Source: Auriscalpium vulgare
Lineage: Eukaryota; Basidiomycota; Agaricomycetes; Russulales; Auriscalpiaceae
Reading direction: 5' to 3'
Assembly (NCBI GenBank): GCA_019915015.1
Contig: JAHBBC010000005.1
Span: 1,116,001-1,180,000, forward strand
DNA: 64,000 nucleotides
The translations under genes and the position numbers were made by a program. Positions 32,801 to 44,974 of this stretch are shown one piece after another. The notes beneath the pieces were generated by a model. That model searched no databases. It was not told the DNA's origin and saw only the letters and a program-made list of their open reading frames with translations. Numbering within the stretch: the stretch's first letter is position 1; every line of letters begins with the position of its first letter.

Positions 32801-34695
32801 ATGGCCGTCGAACCATTCATGGGCACTAAAGCCCAAAAGTTCTTCATCGGAACGAGTGCGTTCGCCCCATGTCTTTCTGTGCCACGAAGCTAACTGCGTG
32901 GTCGCAATCTAGTCGTTACCCGTGGGTCTATCCACGCGCCGGTGGCGGTAGGCAACGGCTGATCTTCATTCATATTGCAGAGGCGATCGTGGTGCTTGTC
33001 ATGATAGGATTGACATTCCACTTCGTATGTCACCGTCTTCTTCGGACAGATGGTCCCCTTTCATATCGCACATAGGTGGCGGAGCATGTGGACCTCACCC
33101 TGGTAAACTACAAGGTATGATCTAACATATATCGCCAGAGATGTTCTTGACGACGTGTGATCAGACCCTCCCATGTTACCTGGCGCTGTTCATTCTGGCT
33201 GAGTGAATGTCGTCCTCATCGCTCAATTCCATTTACCAACAAATCCCCAGACTCTTTGAGCTGTTGATGGCGTTTGACGCGCTCCGGTTGCGGAATGTCA
33301 TCCAATTGGCTGGGCTGTTGAGTGCGTATCTCTTGTACCACACACGCCACTGTACTCAGGCGTTGTTCCAGTGTTCCATCTAGCGCTTGTCGTATTTGCC
33401 GCCATCCAAGTGCATGAGATGAAAGCTGCCTTGGTAAGGCTACCGAACTGCGATGGCTCCGTAAGCTATGTCGTGCGTATTCTCATTGTGGGCCGCTTTT
33501 TCCCGCGCTGAAGTTACTCGGCTTGGCCTTCAGAACTGCGGCGGAAAGCATACCCTGTTCAAGAAGGTCGAGCCCTTGTTGATCGTTGTGCCCTGTGTCA
33601 TCGCCGGGTCGTTCTTCGCACTCCTCTGGTTCGTCCGGGCGCTCTACTATGAATTTGGGTACGTCTCTGCTACCATGCGACGAAAGGAGCACAGTGTAAC
33701 GTTTGATGCGTCTCAGTTGGGCAATCTTCCGCGTTGTTGGCGCCAATCCTGCCATGAAGAGTACGTGCATCTACCGCATGGCCTCAACCGGAGCGCTGAC
33801 CGCCCACAAGCGATGTATCAGTATTACCAGGTGTTGATCTGCCTGTTGAAGTTCGACTTTTTCAGCTTCAGCGGTGTTACGATCCAGGCACGATTCGTTG
33901 TTCTTCCATCACAATCAGCGCTGACCTTGCGGCTTCAGCTCCTCATCGTGGTGCTCTCGACGAACTCAGCGGAATTTGGACTGACGATCGCAGCGATACC
34001 GGTGGTCTTGTTCCTTCTTTTTGGCGCCGCATTTGCCGTGCAACGAGAAATCAAGTGGTAAGTCAGCTTAGGTTGGAGTCTTGTGCTGCCGTGTGTTCAT
34101 GTCGATTCCTTCAGGCTCATGTCAACATCCTTGGTATTAATGTTGGCATCTGAAACATATTGTGAGCCCTTCTTGGATGCCGCCGTCTGTGCTATATTCT
34201 GACCATTGTTTTTCAACAGTCGGTAGGGCTTGCCTATACTTCCAGAGGGTAGGGTACGCCGAGCTGACACTCGGATAGTGTACAAGCTTGTGCGCTTTTA
34301 CGAGCCGTCATCAAGAGAGCAATATCAAACAACACGAGCAACGTTGACGACCTTCAGTAAGTATAAATGAAGTCTACTTTCTGCAACATTGGCTCATCTC
34401 CTTGCAGCCATCATCGCCTTCGTCCTTCTCCTCTTGACGTTCGCTGTGGGCGTGCGTTGCTTCACCGACTTTGACAAGGGCCTCCTTAAGTCAAAGACTT
34501 ACGGTTCGTCATCTACGCTCTTTAGATGTGTGTCTCCGATTTCATATTTCCTTCTCACACTTGGTCGGCACTGAACGTGCCAATTTAGATGCACCTCTGT
34601 TCCGCCGCGGGCATAGTTCGACAGCCAACACCCCAGGGGAGTACAAGGACGATCCCCTGGGCGGTGAGCGAGAAGAACGCTTGTCGATTGAGTGA
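32801..34695 (+). CDS. Multi-pass membrane protein, UPF0658 Golgi-type
   Basis: Resembles the fungal UPF0658 family, annotated as Golgi membrane proteins of unknown function; the family name is from memory. Start MAVEPFMGTKAQKFFIGT; a long first intron (about 32858-32980) best joins to AIVVLVMIGLTFHF. Further short exons read AEHVDLTLVNYK, LPCYLALFILAE, LFELLMAFDALRLRNVIQL and the TM LALVVFAAIQVHEM. A lumenal Cys pair follows (NCDGS, NCGGK), then VEPLLIVVPCVIAGSFFALLWFV, YQYYQVLICLLKFDFFSFSG, LLIVVLSTNSAEFGLTIAA and IIAFVLLLLTFAVGVRCF. I count about seven membrane segments. The tail is short, hydrophilic and ends ERLSIE. The exon joins around 33650-33830 (giving an AIFRVVGANPAMK stretch) are phase-consistent. 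Confidence 0.72.
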
Positions 34696-35428
34696 TCAGT
34701 GATCTATACTAGCAGTGTATCTAGGCAAGGGTCTTGTTTGGAGGTGGAGGTCGTTGTCTTAAATACATAATATTATATCGGACGCTATTTGGCTGTTCCC
34801 TATGCTTACATTACTTACCACAGTACGGATGTTGATTGCTTGTCACATTGGTATCCCTGCAGTTTGTCTGCGGTAGAGTCGGTCAGGTTTATTCCCAACA
34901 CCGAAGAGGTACCCGATCACCCTTAGTCTCCGTTGCGACCTTGCAGTCGTTCCTCCAACGATGATCACCCTGCGCGCTCTGCAGGATCAATTGTATTGTG
35001 TGACGCTGACGGCGCTGTCGCGCGCGCTGATATTTGGAAGCTCCTCGTCCGTGTCCGTGAAACCGGAAAGAAGCCCGCAACGCAAAAAGCAAGAACAAGA
35101 ACTTGTTGGATTACTCATCGAACGTAAAGTAAAGGTCCGTAATCCTCCGCGTAACAGTGCCGTGAGTAAGTCAGAGACAAAAGGTCCATACCAAAGGGAG
35201 ACAATGAAATATCCCTGCCTCCCTGAAGCCTCGAGTTGTCTGTATCGTATGAAAGAGTTCGTCGGGATCGTCGGGACAAAGACATATAGGTAGCGCGGAC
35301 CGCGAATAGATGGTTCTTTGTGTTGGGCGGTCACTGCAGCAGGAACGAGGTGATATTCTGGCTGGCGTCCTGGAGCACGCCCTGCTCCGCATTCTGCGCT
35401 TGTCTGTATAGAAATATCACGTCAAATT
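34696..35428. other. Intergenic between convergent genes
   Basis: About 730 bp between the stop of the UPF0658-like gene and the stop of the GH5-like gene. It holds two 3' flanks. Short frames on both strands show no motif. Confidence 0.5.
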
Positions 35429-37571
35429 TCAGGCGATGGGATGAGCCTGATGAAACACGCACCCCAGCGTGCCGTAACCGTCGTTGGGCGATTGTGGGAG
35501 CGTTCCGCCGCCGGCGGTCTGCTGCTGCGCGTTCGGGCTTTGCACAAAGGTGCCATCCGAAGGTGTCAAGCCGACCGATGACCACTATACAGTGCCTCTG
35601 ATGTGAGCACGTAAAGACGCGCCTGAGTTAAACTGACAGTGACAGACCTGGTATTGAGTCATGCCTTGCAAGCCGGCCTGAATGCCTGCGTTGAGCCACG
35701 CTGTGTAGGCGTCGTCGCGCTGGTCGTCTGTGACGCCCGTGCCCAATTCGCCCGGGGTTTGGCCTGGGAACGATAAGCCGCGCGCTGAGATACGGGTAAT
35801 AGATGCATCGATGAATACGCACGTTTGCGCGTAGAAACGCCGGCGCCCGGATTAACAGGCGTCGAAGCGTTGAACGGGACGAAGACCACCTCATTCGCTT
35901 GCGTGACAAGTCCGAAGGCTGTGAGCACCAGTGGCTTCCCAACGCTGTATGATGCGAGCAATCAGTTCATCAGCGCGCGCGAAATAGAACTGCTGCCGGA
36001 ACAAGGCTCGGAAATGGACGTACGCCTGCGCAGACGCGGCCTGTGTCTGGATCCAATTGATACCCTGCTGCACGGTGGCGCCGAAGTTCGCAGACGGCGG
36101 AACGATTGCGTCGTTTGGGTTCGTGTCGTAGTTGTTCTGATCGGGCAGCAGCTGGAAGGAGCCAAACCCGATGTCGGGCGCATTGAGGATGTCCTGGCTG
36201 TCGACGCCAGACGAACCATCAAACGCAGAACCAGGACCGCCGTTCTCCTGGCGCTTCGCCTTCGCTGATCATGATGTAAGTATGGTGAGGCAAGATGCTG
36301 GTTGACCGCGCTGCATACCAGGTGCCTTCCAGGCGCCACGAATCTTCACCGTCGGGGCGTCTGCGGCGCGCGGGGCAGCCCTCCGGTCCTCGGCAATCTT
36401 CTTGATCAGACGCGCCTTGGTCATGACTGCCGCACGGGAGCGACGGCGAGTGCTGGCGCCACCTGCCACTGCACTAGGCGCAGCTTTAGGAGTGAGTGGG
36501 AAGAGTTTTGTGCACGTCGGGCACAGGAAGCCGTGGTCGCTGATTGCACGGGACCAACCCGACATTAAGTTTACGCCCGCACGAAACACTACTTGTATGG
36601 AATGACGTACCCGGACGACACGAGGTGGTTGGGATCGATTGACCGAATGAACTTGGACAGGTCAGCGTGCCACTGCGTTATGGTCTGGGTGGTGCATGTC
36701 GGGGAGGTGGGGATCGTGGAGTTACAGCGCGGGTCGTTGGCAAGTTCCCAGGCGAACACGAACGGGTTGTTCGCAAAGCGGGAGACGACAGCCTGCACAT
36801 ACTTCTCGAAGAACGTCCGGATCGTGGGGTCCGTGTAGAACTCGTCATGGGTCTTTGAAGTTCCGAACTCGCGGACATACGCATCCATGCCACCTTGAGG
36901 CATGCGTGCCTGTTAGAGGCGGCGTTAAGGTTGTGATGATGGGAAATACATACCATAGTCGTTTGAGAGGAAATTGCGGGGAAGGGGCGTCGCGGTATCA
37001 TCTCGCCGCCCCGGGGTCGAGGTCGGTGTGGCGACGGGGTTCCAGTTATTCGTAAGGGAGAGCAGAACGTATATGCCATGCTGTTCAGCCAGTTCGACAA
37101 GCCTATCGAGACGCTGAAGGCCGTTGGGTCCGTCGTTGATAGTCGTAGTGCCGTTTTGAATGAGCTGCAGCCAGGAACCCGCCGTGGGGACAGATGTAAC
37201 GTCTACGGAGCAAGTCAGAATTGCCCACGTTCTACAAGCCCATACGTACCGTTGAAGGCCCATGTCCTGACCACCTTGATGCCGGCCGCAGAAATATTTG
37301 TCAACGTATTCACTATGTCCTCGTCGGAGTTCAAGTATGGCAGCCAGTAGGCGTTGGTCCCGATGAAGCTGAACTTGCTGCCGCGATGTCCAGATGTCAT
37401 TGTGCGTTATCGGGGAGCGCGAGAGGTGTGGCATACCTTCCATTGAGTGAGAAACCCCCGTCCGCCACACTCGCGAATGCTGTCGGCCACCGCTTCTGGA
37501 GAGTAGGGGTCGGAGTAGCAGCGACGAGGGCGGCACCCAGGACCGCGGGCAGCCATGAGGATGGACGCATC
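35429..37571 (-). CDS. Secreted GH5_7-like (endo-mannanase fold) protein, probable pseudoenzyme
   Basis: Start MRPSSWLPAVLGAALVAATP is a signal peptide, followed by a KR dibasic processing site. The fold matches fungal endo-1,4-beta-mannanases: FIGTNAYWLPYLNSDEDI, GIKVVRTWAFN, LSLTNNWN, DAYVREFGTSKTHDEFYTD and FVFAWELANDPRC. A Cys/Arg-rich insert starts GFLCPTCTKLF, then DIGFGSFQLLPDQ. The strand that normally carries the nucleophile reads KPLVLTAFGLVTQ. Active GH5_7 enzymes have NEPRC (acid/base Glu) and an EE-[FY]-G strand (nucleophile Glu). Here these are Asp (codon 36733-36735) and Ala (35917-35919), so hydrolysis is unlikely. A binding or non-catalytic role is inference. The C-terminal exon ends in a short Gly/Gln-rich tail. 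A TATA-like element lies at 37651-37657, about 80 bp upstream. Confidence 0.82.
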
Positions 37572-38074
37572 GTGAGCGCGACTCTGAGCGAGCCTAGAGT
37601 GACACAATGGGGGACGCGAGCACTAGCATTACAGAGACAAGGTTCCAGACTATATACGCCCGGGCGTGGAAGGCGAGGGTGCCTGGGGCGCTAGCGGTAC
37701 TGTCGCCGCCTCACGGCGGCGCTCAAACGCATTGTGCAAGATCAGCAAATTTCCAAACGCATGGAAACCGATGAGGAGATATCGTCCCCAGATGGCCGAA
37801 GATCTAGACAAACACACAATTGCGGTCAGGTGTGCGTTCGCGTCCTCGCGCGAAGAACAGCGGTACCAGATTCGAATCTTTGTGATGGTGAACAGCCCTG
37901 ATGTCGGTACCAGTATGCTCCCCGGCGAATGGGAGCGTCGGCGTGGCTGTTTCTTGGGCGCGCATCTCGCTTGACGAGCACCGACTCCGCTGAGTGTCGA
38001 AGCTCAAGTACTGCCACGTGACCAGCGCCCGAGGAGGGGACGGCGGGCCGCTGGAGCGGCCACAACTCTGTCCA
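37572..38074. promoter_or_regulatory. Divergent promoter region GH5-like / TPR gene
   Basis: 503 bp between two head-to-head start codons. A TATATAC (37651-37657) serves the minus-strand gene. No clear TATA box faces the plus strand. Confidence 0.5.
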
Positions 38075-39658
38075 ATGCTGCGACGATGCACACGGCTCTC
38101 CGCCCACCCCTCCCACCCGCACCGCGCCCTCTTCCCTCGACACCCTCGCAATGAGTCCACGAAACAATCGCCCACCCCTTGGCGTCAAGATATCACGCCC
38201 GAGCCATCTGTCCTTGTGGAAGAGAACTACGCGAAGCACACGCTGTTCACTTTCGACTTCTTCAGGCGTCTCGTCAAGTTTTCCCTGATCGGTGTCATGG
38301 GCATCGCCGTAACCGGCGCCACCGCCTTCGAGCTCACTCACATGTGGGTTGAGAGGGTCGAGCTCGTGTCAGAAAAGGACGAAGAGTGCACCAAGTGGGA
38401 GTGGGATCTCGAGGCGGAGCGGTGGACCGGAGGCACATCAGGAGGCACCGACCCCGGTTTAGGCTTCAAAGGCAGGCATGCAGTTCGCAGCGCGTGGATG
38501 GCCCAGAACTGGGGCGTCGGTTCCTCCGCGAACCTCGTAGGATCCAGCGCCTTTGGTGGCAAAGCTGGCTCCCCTTCCGGCGGCCTCAACGTCGTTGAAG
38601 CGCGTCTGGAGTTCGCGCAGGACTTCCTCACCGTCGCGTTCAACATTGCCATGCGCACAGAGTCCTCGGGGGCGCTGCGACCGCAGACTCTTACAGAACT
38701 GCTAGCCCGACACGGAGACGTCATGGAGCGTATGGGAAGCAAAGACGGGCTGTACGAGGCCTGCTCTGAGTTTCAGCGCGTATGGGCGCGGATCGCCGCC
38801 CAAGGGCCCGACGCCGCCCGTGTCGCACTGAAACTTGGTGACCTCAATTCACGGCTGGGCAACGCGGAGGACGCGTTGGCTTGGTGGGCGCGTTCGCTAC
38901 AATTGGTATCCGGTGATAATCGAGAATCGCCCATACCAGTGATCCCAACTGCTCCTCCCGTCACCCCATCAGCGCAGCGCACGCTGGCATCAGCGCTCGT
39001 CTCGCTTTCTGCATTTTACGCGACATCGGGTCAACTTAGGCAAGCACAGACGGTGGAGGAGTCCGCGCTCAGCCTCCTGCGGTCTATACGTCCGCCGGAA
39101 TCCAGTGTCACGTCTTCGCCGCCGCATGCGCTGCATGCACTGTACCTTCTCCACCGCTCGGCGCTGATCTCTGTCCATCTGGCGGAGGTTCTCTATGCCC
39201 TGCGTACGCCCCCGGACACTTCGATATCGTGGCTCTCGCAGGCCGCGGAGTCCTCCGAGCGCGTCGCCTTTGCTCTGACGGGCCTGCCGCTCACACATCC
39301 GGACGCGCCTGGCTCCAAAATACCCCATCCACCAGCATCCGAATCACCGCTTCTCCGCGCATTCCGCGACTCGCCTTCTATGAAGAAGCCTGCCAGGAGC
39401 CTGCTTCGTGACGCACGACGGTCGGCGGCCGAGGCGTGGAATCTTCTGGGCGTTTTGAACGAGGGCCAGCCTGATGCAGGATCACTGGAAAAGTCCCTCG
39501 AGTGCTACGAGCGTGCCCTGGGCTGGGCTGGCGTGGCGTTGGACAGGGCCGGTGGGATCGGGAAGGCTGGAGAAGGAGTGCTGGATGCAGAGTGGCAGGT
39601 GTTGTGGGGAAACTACGTGCGGGTGCGAGAGGCCGTACGGAACAACACAGGGAAGTAG
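38075..39658 (+). CDS. Mitochondrial inner-membrane TPR-like protein (possibly Mgr3-like)
   Basis: Single-exon gene. I choose MLRRCTRLSAHPSHPHRALF (527 residues) because it gives a basic, Ser/Arg-rich mitochondrial presequence; an in-frame Met 27 codons upstream does not. One membrane segment follows at about residues 70-90 (FSLIGVMGIAVTGATAFEL). The rest is helical with TPR-like pairs: VALKLGDLNSRLGNAEDALAWW, ASALVSLSAFYATSGQLRQA and AEAWNLLGVLNEG, then LEKSLECYERALGWA. Topology (one TM, then TPRs facing the intermembrane space) resembles yeast Mgr3, an adaptor of the i-AAA protease, but I see no specific motif, so the name is a guess. Confidence 0.65.
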   Translation: MLRRCTRLSAHPSHPHRALFPRHPRNESTKQSPTPWRQDITPEPSVLVEENYAKHTLFTFDFFRRLVKFSLIGVMGIAVTGATAFELTHMWVERVELVSEKDEECTKWEWDLEAERWTGGTSGGTDPGLGFKGRHAVRSAWMAQNWGVGSSANLVGSSAFGGKAGSPSGGLNVVEARLEFAQDFLTVAFNIAMRTESSGALRPQTLTELLARHGDVMERMGSKDGLYEACSEFQRVWARIAAQGPDAARVALKLGDLNSRLGNAEDALAWWARSLQLVSGDNRESPIPVIPTAPPVTPSAQRTLASALVSLSAFYATSGQLRQAQTVEESALSLLRSIRPPESSVTSSPPHALHALYLLHRSALISVHLAEVLYALRTPPDTSISWLSQAAESSERVAFALTGLPLTHPDAPGSKIPHPPASESPLLRAFRDSPSMKKPARSLLRDARRSAAEAWNLLGVLNEGQPDAGSLEKSLECYERALGWAGVALDRAGGIGKAGEGVLDAEWQVLWGNYVRVREAVRNNTGK

Positions 39659-39980
39659 TCAGGTTTGCCTGCATAGTATTCGAGCGTCAATCTAGGCATC
39701 AGGACACGAGCTATAAGGTTCTGTCGCGCCATTGTCTTCGCGGACCTGACATACAGTCTCGTGAGTAAGGGTGTTGTGCAGCGCTGCATGATATGTGCTT
39801 GCATGAATATCATACGAGTGCCCGTTCGTGTGATTTACCCGTCCGAGTCACCACTTTGCTGCCTAGTAGAGTCGGCGGCGTATGCTGGCGCGGCCACGCA
39901 GACCGTGACGATGCGTCGCGCGATCGATTGCGCCCTATGATCGCCCTCTCGCGTGTCCCTCTCCGGTCAGTATGCCGCCC

Positions 39981-39986
39981 TATAAG
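39981..39986 (+). promoter_or_regulatory. TATA box of the DPP III gene
   Basis: TATAAG lies 88 bp upstream of the ATG at 40069. An in-frame upstream Met at 39937 precedes this box and would therefore not be transcribed from it, which supports the downstream start. Confidence 0.55.
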
Positions 39987-40068
39987 AAACGCGTGTTCTA
40001 TACAGGCAATTTCTCCTCAGAGCCCTCACACAAACCCTTTTCTATCAACCTTGCGTCCGTTTCGCGTC

Positions 40069-43000
40069 ATGTCCACCACGACCAGCGTGGTTTCCGAACG
40101 CTTCCTCGCCGACCGCGCCGCGCCCATCTCCGGCCTCCAAGTGAACAAGGCTTTCCAGCTGCTCAGGTGCGTCTCACTGCACTGCCTCATGGAGGGGCAG
40201 ATACCATCAGATGAAGCTGACGTACCCTTCACAGTTCCAAGGAGAAGAAGTACGCGCACTACCTCGCCGAAGCGTCTTGGGCGGGTGCCAGGATCATCCT
40301 CGGACAGTGGACGCCTTACACAGAGAAACTTTACGATCTCTTGATCCTCACCTTCGGGCAGAATGGGGCGCTCGTGGACTTGGATGCGCTGAAGCAGAAG
40401 TCCGGTGTTACGGATGAGGAGTGGGAGGACGCGCTGCAGTTCACCAGCCAGGTACGTAGCGTCCACGCATGAATCCATGCACCTTTACAACGCTTGCTAT
40501 TTCGCGCGTTATCCAGTCGTTGTCCAATTTGGCAAACTATAAGACATTCGGGTTCACCAAATTCTTACCGCGGATCTCTGAGGACAAGTTCATCGCCATC
40601 ATCTCGAGCTCCCCGAATGCAGCCAATGCACTGCCTCTCTGGAACGAAGTAGGTCTGCGCGAAGGCTTGCATTGCATTTATGCCCATTGTTATACGCACC
40701 GCTGCAGATCAAGGGACATGTCTATGAACACGACCCGGAGTCCAGCCTTTTCATCGGCAAGCGCCGCCTCGGCCAGGTATCGAACTACTACCTTGGGGAG
40801 CCCGTCACGGACGAGGAGGTTGCAGCCGTGCAAGCCACCGCTGAGAAGATCGGAGTCGATGTGCTCAACACGCGGTGCGCTTGCAGTGTCATCTTGTGCC
40901 TACACGCTCTGACAACTTTTGTGTCCCAGCGTGGACAAGAAGGGTCCGAATGACTTCGTTCTTCTGGTTGCGTCTGCGGAGAAGAATCCCAGTTCGACCC
41001 ACGATATCCAGGTGGAAAGCAACGCCGCAAAACTGACTGTGCAATACGGCGACTTCTCTGATGCACTGAAGAGGGTCAATGCTGCCCTTTCTGAGGTGAC
41101 TGATGCATACCCTAATTATCGGACAATCGTACTCATCATTGTCTAGGCCAAGAAATATGCCGCCAATGACCACCAGGCCGCGATGATCGAAGGATATATT
41201 AAATCGTGGGTTGTTCGGAACCATAACAATCGCGCTGCACCCTGACACGCACCTTCAGCTTCGAGACGGGATCCATCGAGGATCACAAAGAGGCCTCGCG
41301 GCACTGGGTAAAAGACGTTGGCCCCGTGGTGGAAAGTTACATCGGATTCATAGAAACCTACGTCGACCCATATGGCGGCCGCGCAGAATGGGAAGGTGCG
41401 CTCCGCATCCTGCGCATGCGTCCACCGGGTTGACGCCCATGATACTCAGGCTTCACTGCTATCGTGAACAAGGAGCTGAGCGCCAAGTACGAGACGCTGG
41501 TGAACAATGCACCGAAGCTCATCGAGGTCCTGCCCTGGGGAAAAAACTTCGAAGTCGACGTGTTCAAGAAGCCGGATTTCACCGCGCTGGAAGTGCTATC
41601 GTTCGCCACCGGAGGTAAGCCGTCTCTCGAGAACTGTGAGGTCTTCCCGACTGACAATTAGGATAGGAATTCCGGCCGGCATCAACGTATGGGATTTTAT
41701 TCCCACTCGTTCCCTGTTCCTTACTGACGCCGTTGGTGGCGGCGCCCTCGACGCAGATTCCCGTGAGTGCGCGACGTCGTCCCGGAATGGAACACATTAA
41801 CTGGATCCATCTCGGCAGAATTATTACGAGATCCGCGCTACGGACGGCTTCAAGAACGTGTCCCTGGCCGTAAGTCTCGAGTATGCATTGACAGCGAATG
41901 CCGAACTCAGACGTTCCCTCACAGAATATTCTTGCTGCGAAATCTCCCGGTAAGAGGCGCTACGTCCATTCCGCCCTGACACATCGTGCTTGACATGGGA
42001 GCATCAGACCAAGAAGTGCCCTTCATCCATCCTGATGAGCTCGATCTTTACAACAAATGGGATACGCAAGCGTTCGATGTCCAGGTGGCGAACCACGAGC
42101 TGCTCGGTCACGGGTCCGGGAAGCTGTTCCAGGAGGACGCGGACGGAAAGAAGAACTTTGATGCTGAGAAGGTGCCGGCATTTCACCTTGTTCCCAATGA
42201 AGTTGACGCACTGAACGTGTGCTTGCTCTAAGATTATCAACCCTCTCACTGGCAAGCCGATGTAAGCCGCCGCTTTATCAGCCACCACAGCACCTCGTGT
42301 CTGACTTAGCGCAGCACGTCCTGGTATAAGCCTGGTCAAACCCCGTCGTCGGTACTCGGGGAGGTCTCCTCGTCGTTCGAAGAATGCCGCGCTGAGACTG
42401 TAGCGCTTTTCCGTGAGTGTCTGCCCCCTTTCGCGATTCGATAGGATCGCTAAATCACGAACGCCAGTCGCGAACAACCACTCCATCCTCAAGGTCTTTG
42501 GGGCGAGTATACCAATCCTCGCCAGGCAGGCCTGCGGACTGACTTCTTTCTGCAGTACACGGATCAGAAGGACATAGATGACCTTGTCTACATCACTTTC
42601 CTTCTGATGGCCCGCGCCGGGCTTCGAGGACTAGAATTCTACAACCCTAAGACCAAGCAACATGGCCAGGCTCACATGCAAGCACGGTACATGGCTTCAT
42701 CTTGTAGTACGACCGTCGACGCGCCTTGCTTACTGCCACTCGTGCCTAAGACTTGGCATCACCCAACACTTGATCAAGCACGGTCTCGCTCATCTGGAAG
42801 AAGTGCGCGATGCTTCTGGCAAACTCGAAAACCTCTACATCAGGGTACGTTCGTTTCCGTTGAGCTTGAGTCGAGTCTGACAAGCACGTCTCTGGCACTG
42901 CAGGTCGATCGCGAGAAAGTGCTCTCCCAAGGCCAAGAGGTTTCCGGAAAGCTCCTGGTTGACCTCCAGGTCCGCAAGAGTACTGCCGACGGTGCTGGTG

Positions 43001-43258
43001 CTCGCCAATTCTACACCGAGCTCACCACACCGCTTCCCGGGTGGGAAGGCGAGATTCGTGACCTAGTGTTGAAGAAAAAGACGGTACGTACTGTATGGTC
43101 TTTGTCAAGGCGACCGCATGCTGACGGCCAAGTTGATATAGCCTCGCAGGCTCTTCGCCCAGCCGAACACGTTTGTGGAGAACAGCGAGGTTGTGTTGAA
43201 GGAGTACCCCCTGACAGCTGCAGGTGTCATTGAGAGCTTCGTCGAACGCAAGGTCTAA
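40069..43258 (+). CDS. DPP3: Dipeptidyl peptidase III (zinc metallopeptidase, M49)
   Basis: Cytosolic exopeptidase that removes dipeptides from the N-terminus of small peptides. Spread over about a dozen exons. Start [19 protein letters not shown]. Upper-lobe motifs include [19 protein letters not shown] and [14 protein letters not shown]. The M49 signature is intact: [13 protein letters not shown] (HELLGH, zinc ligands and general base) and [11 protein letters not shown] (second zinc Glu). [15 protein letters not shown] precedes it. Downstream are [24 protein letters not shown] and [15 protein letters not shown]. The C-terminus is [13 protein letters not shown]. About 700 residues in total, as usual for the family. 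An upstream in-frame extension with presequence-like composition exists (from 39937), but the TATA box at 39981 argues for the short form. Convergent with the PP2C gene, 155 bp apart. Confidence 0.93.
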
Positions 43259-43413
43259 CATGCGAATGGCTGTATTGATCACTGGTATATAATGTATGAT
43301 GATTAAGTGCGAGCACAATGTCCCAATAGGCGATAATATATGCAGGTTGTGAGTCCACCGACGTCTATATGATGAGGAATCTCAAGATCGACGGATAAGG
43401 CATACGACAGTAT

Positions 43414-44974
43414 TCATAGTACCTCGCGTACGAGGGCTACCACCACTGTCACGCTGGACATGTGTGTTAGAACATGTCTGATGCAACTAAATGGGCACTT
43501 ACTCGTCCATTTTCTGTGAGATAGATCGTTGAGCTGAGGCGCCACATATACATAGGAAGGCGGACGTACCCCTCCAGGCCAGAACTTGTTATCTCTAGCT
43601 GCGGCCTCTAACGCAGCGCCACGGTCAGCATGCCGAGGCTCTGGGAAGAGATAGTGGTGTGCGTACTTTCGAATGGGCTGACCCGTTGGTTGTTGGCCAT
43701 GCATGCTCGCGAGTACTCGACTATGCGATCAGCAATTGTCTGTACCTGGTCGTCCTCGGGGCCGCCAGCGCGGGCAATTAGACTGCATATTGATGTGATC
43801 TCGTTATTGAAGACATTGTCTGACAGGCCATCAGTCTGCAAACTTGCGTGAGCAGGCATGGAAGCGAAAAAAGGTGTTGACACGCACAAACGCGATGATG
43901 ATGTCTCCGTCGCGGAGCTTTGTCTCGTACAAGTCCGCGTCCGCGGGCTTGTCGAGGATTGCTCCGGACGCCTTCTTCACGATTGAAGGCACTTTGGCTA
44001 GCTGTCTGATGAAAGCTTATAAAACCTGATGGGAGATTATAGTGGTGGTGCTTACTTGGGGCAGTTGAAATAGTGGGTTTGTGCGCGTTGTCGGTAGAAC
44101 ACGGATGACGATCTCAGGATCAAGAACCCGCTGTCTCCCAAACTGTAGACAAGGTCAGAAGTGTCAGAGATACAGGCTATGCTAGGACGCACTTGGCAGC
44201 GCGCAAAACGCCATTTGACGCGTTCAGATTGATAATGCACGCGGTACTTGAGCCTGGGGCGACGCGCTTTCAGTAAGCGGGTGGGCACAAAGGAATAGCA
44301 GACGCACCTGCCAACACAAACTTCTCGCGAAGCACAGCATCATGCGCCAGCTTCATGCACTCTTGAGGATTAAGTTCCCATCCCTCGACCGCCTCCTTTT
44401 CCTCGTACGACTGTATGGGGTCGGTCTCGGGCTCGCCTGGCCACCCGTTCTTGGCGTACCGGTGTGCGTGGTACATCAGGGCTTGCGAGAACAGCGAGGG
44501 ATCCACTCCGCTGTCACTCCAGCCACCAACGCCGTCTGCAACGCCAAAGGAAACGCCCTGGGACGAAAGGGTCGCAATAAGTACCCAGCGCCTGCTCGAG
44601 TAAGCCAAGCTCACCGACCGACTGGTTCCGCATCTGAGCAGCGAGGGGTTGGTGGTCTTTTCAAATCAAGGATAGGGCACGAAACGCGTGCTTACGTCTT
44701 GGATGTAAAAGAAATCCTCGCCGGGATCTCTGCTTAAACTAGGATGCTGCCTCGACAATGTATGGTCCCTCCATGACCCAATGCTGCTGTCCGGAGGGAA
44801 GGGCACGTTCTTTGCCTTTCCTTTGTGAGATGGAGGCTTTCCAAGCCAGCTAGCGCTGATGTGGAAGCGATACGGACGGGGGAGGGTGGAGGTGAATCGT
44901 GCGCCGAGCGGTGCTGGCGGTCTGACGGCGTTCCGCAGAAGCGCACGGGGCGCGTTCGCGAGGCGGACTGACAT
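43414..44974 (-). CDS. PTC7: PP2C-type protein phosphatase, PTC7-like, mitochondrial
   Basis: Mg/Mn-dependent Ser/Thr phosphatase; yeast Ptc7 controls coenzyme Q synthesis through Coq7. Start MSVRLANAPRALLRNAVRPP is an Arg/Ala-rich mitochondrial presequence. The catalytic core follows in order: EDFFYIQDM, GVSFGVADGVGGWSDSGVDP with the metal Asp, NLGDSGFLILR, YETKLRDGDIIIAFTDGLSDNVF and a final KMDDVTVVVALVREVL with the last metal Asp. The family's typical sequence order is preserved. Introns of 50-70 bp interrupt it at about six places; I did not fix every junction near 44280 and 43560. Confidence 0.87.

Noticed and set aside
34889..35334. Overlapping frames on both strands between convergent genes
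   Set aside because: No family motif and located in the 3' flanks of two confident genes.
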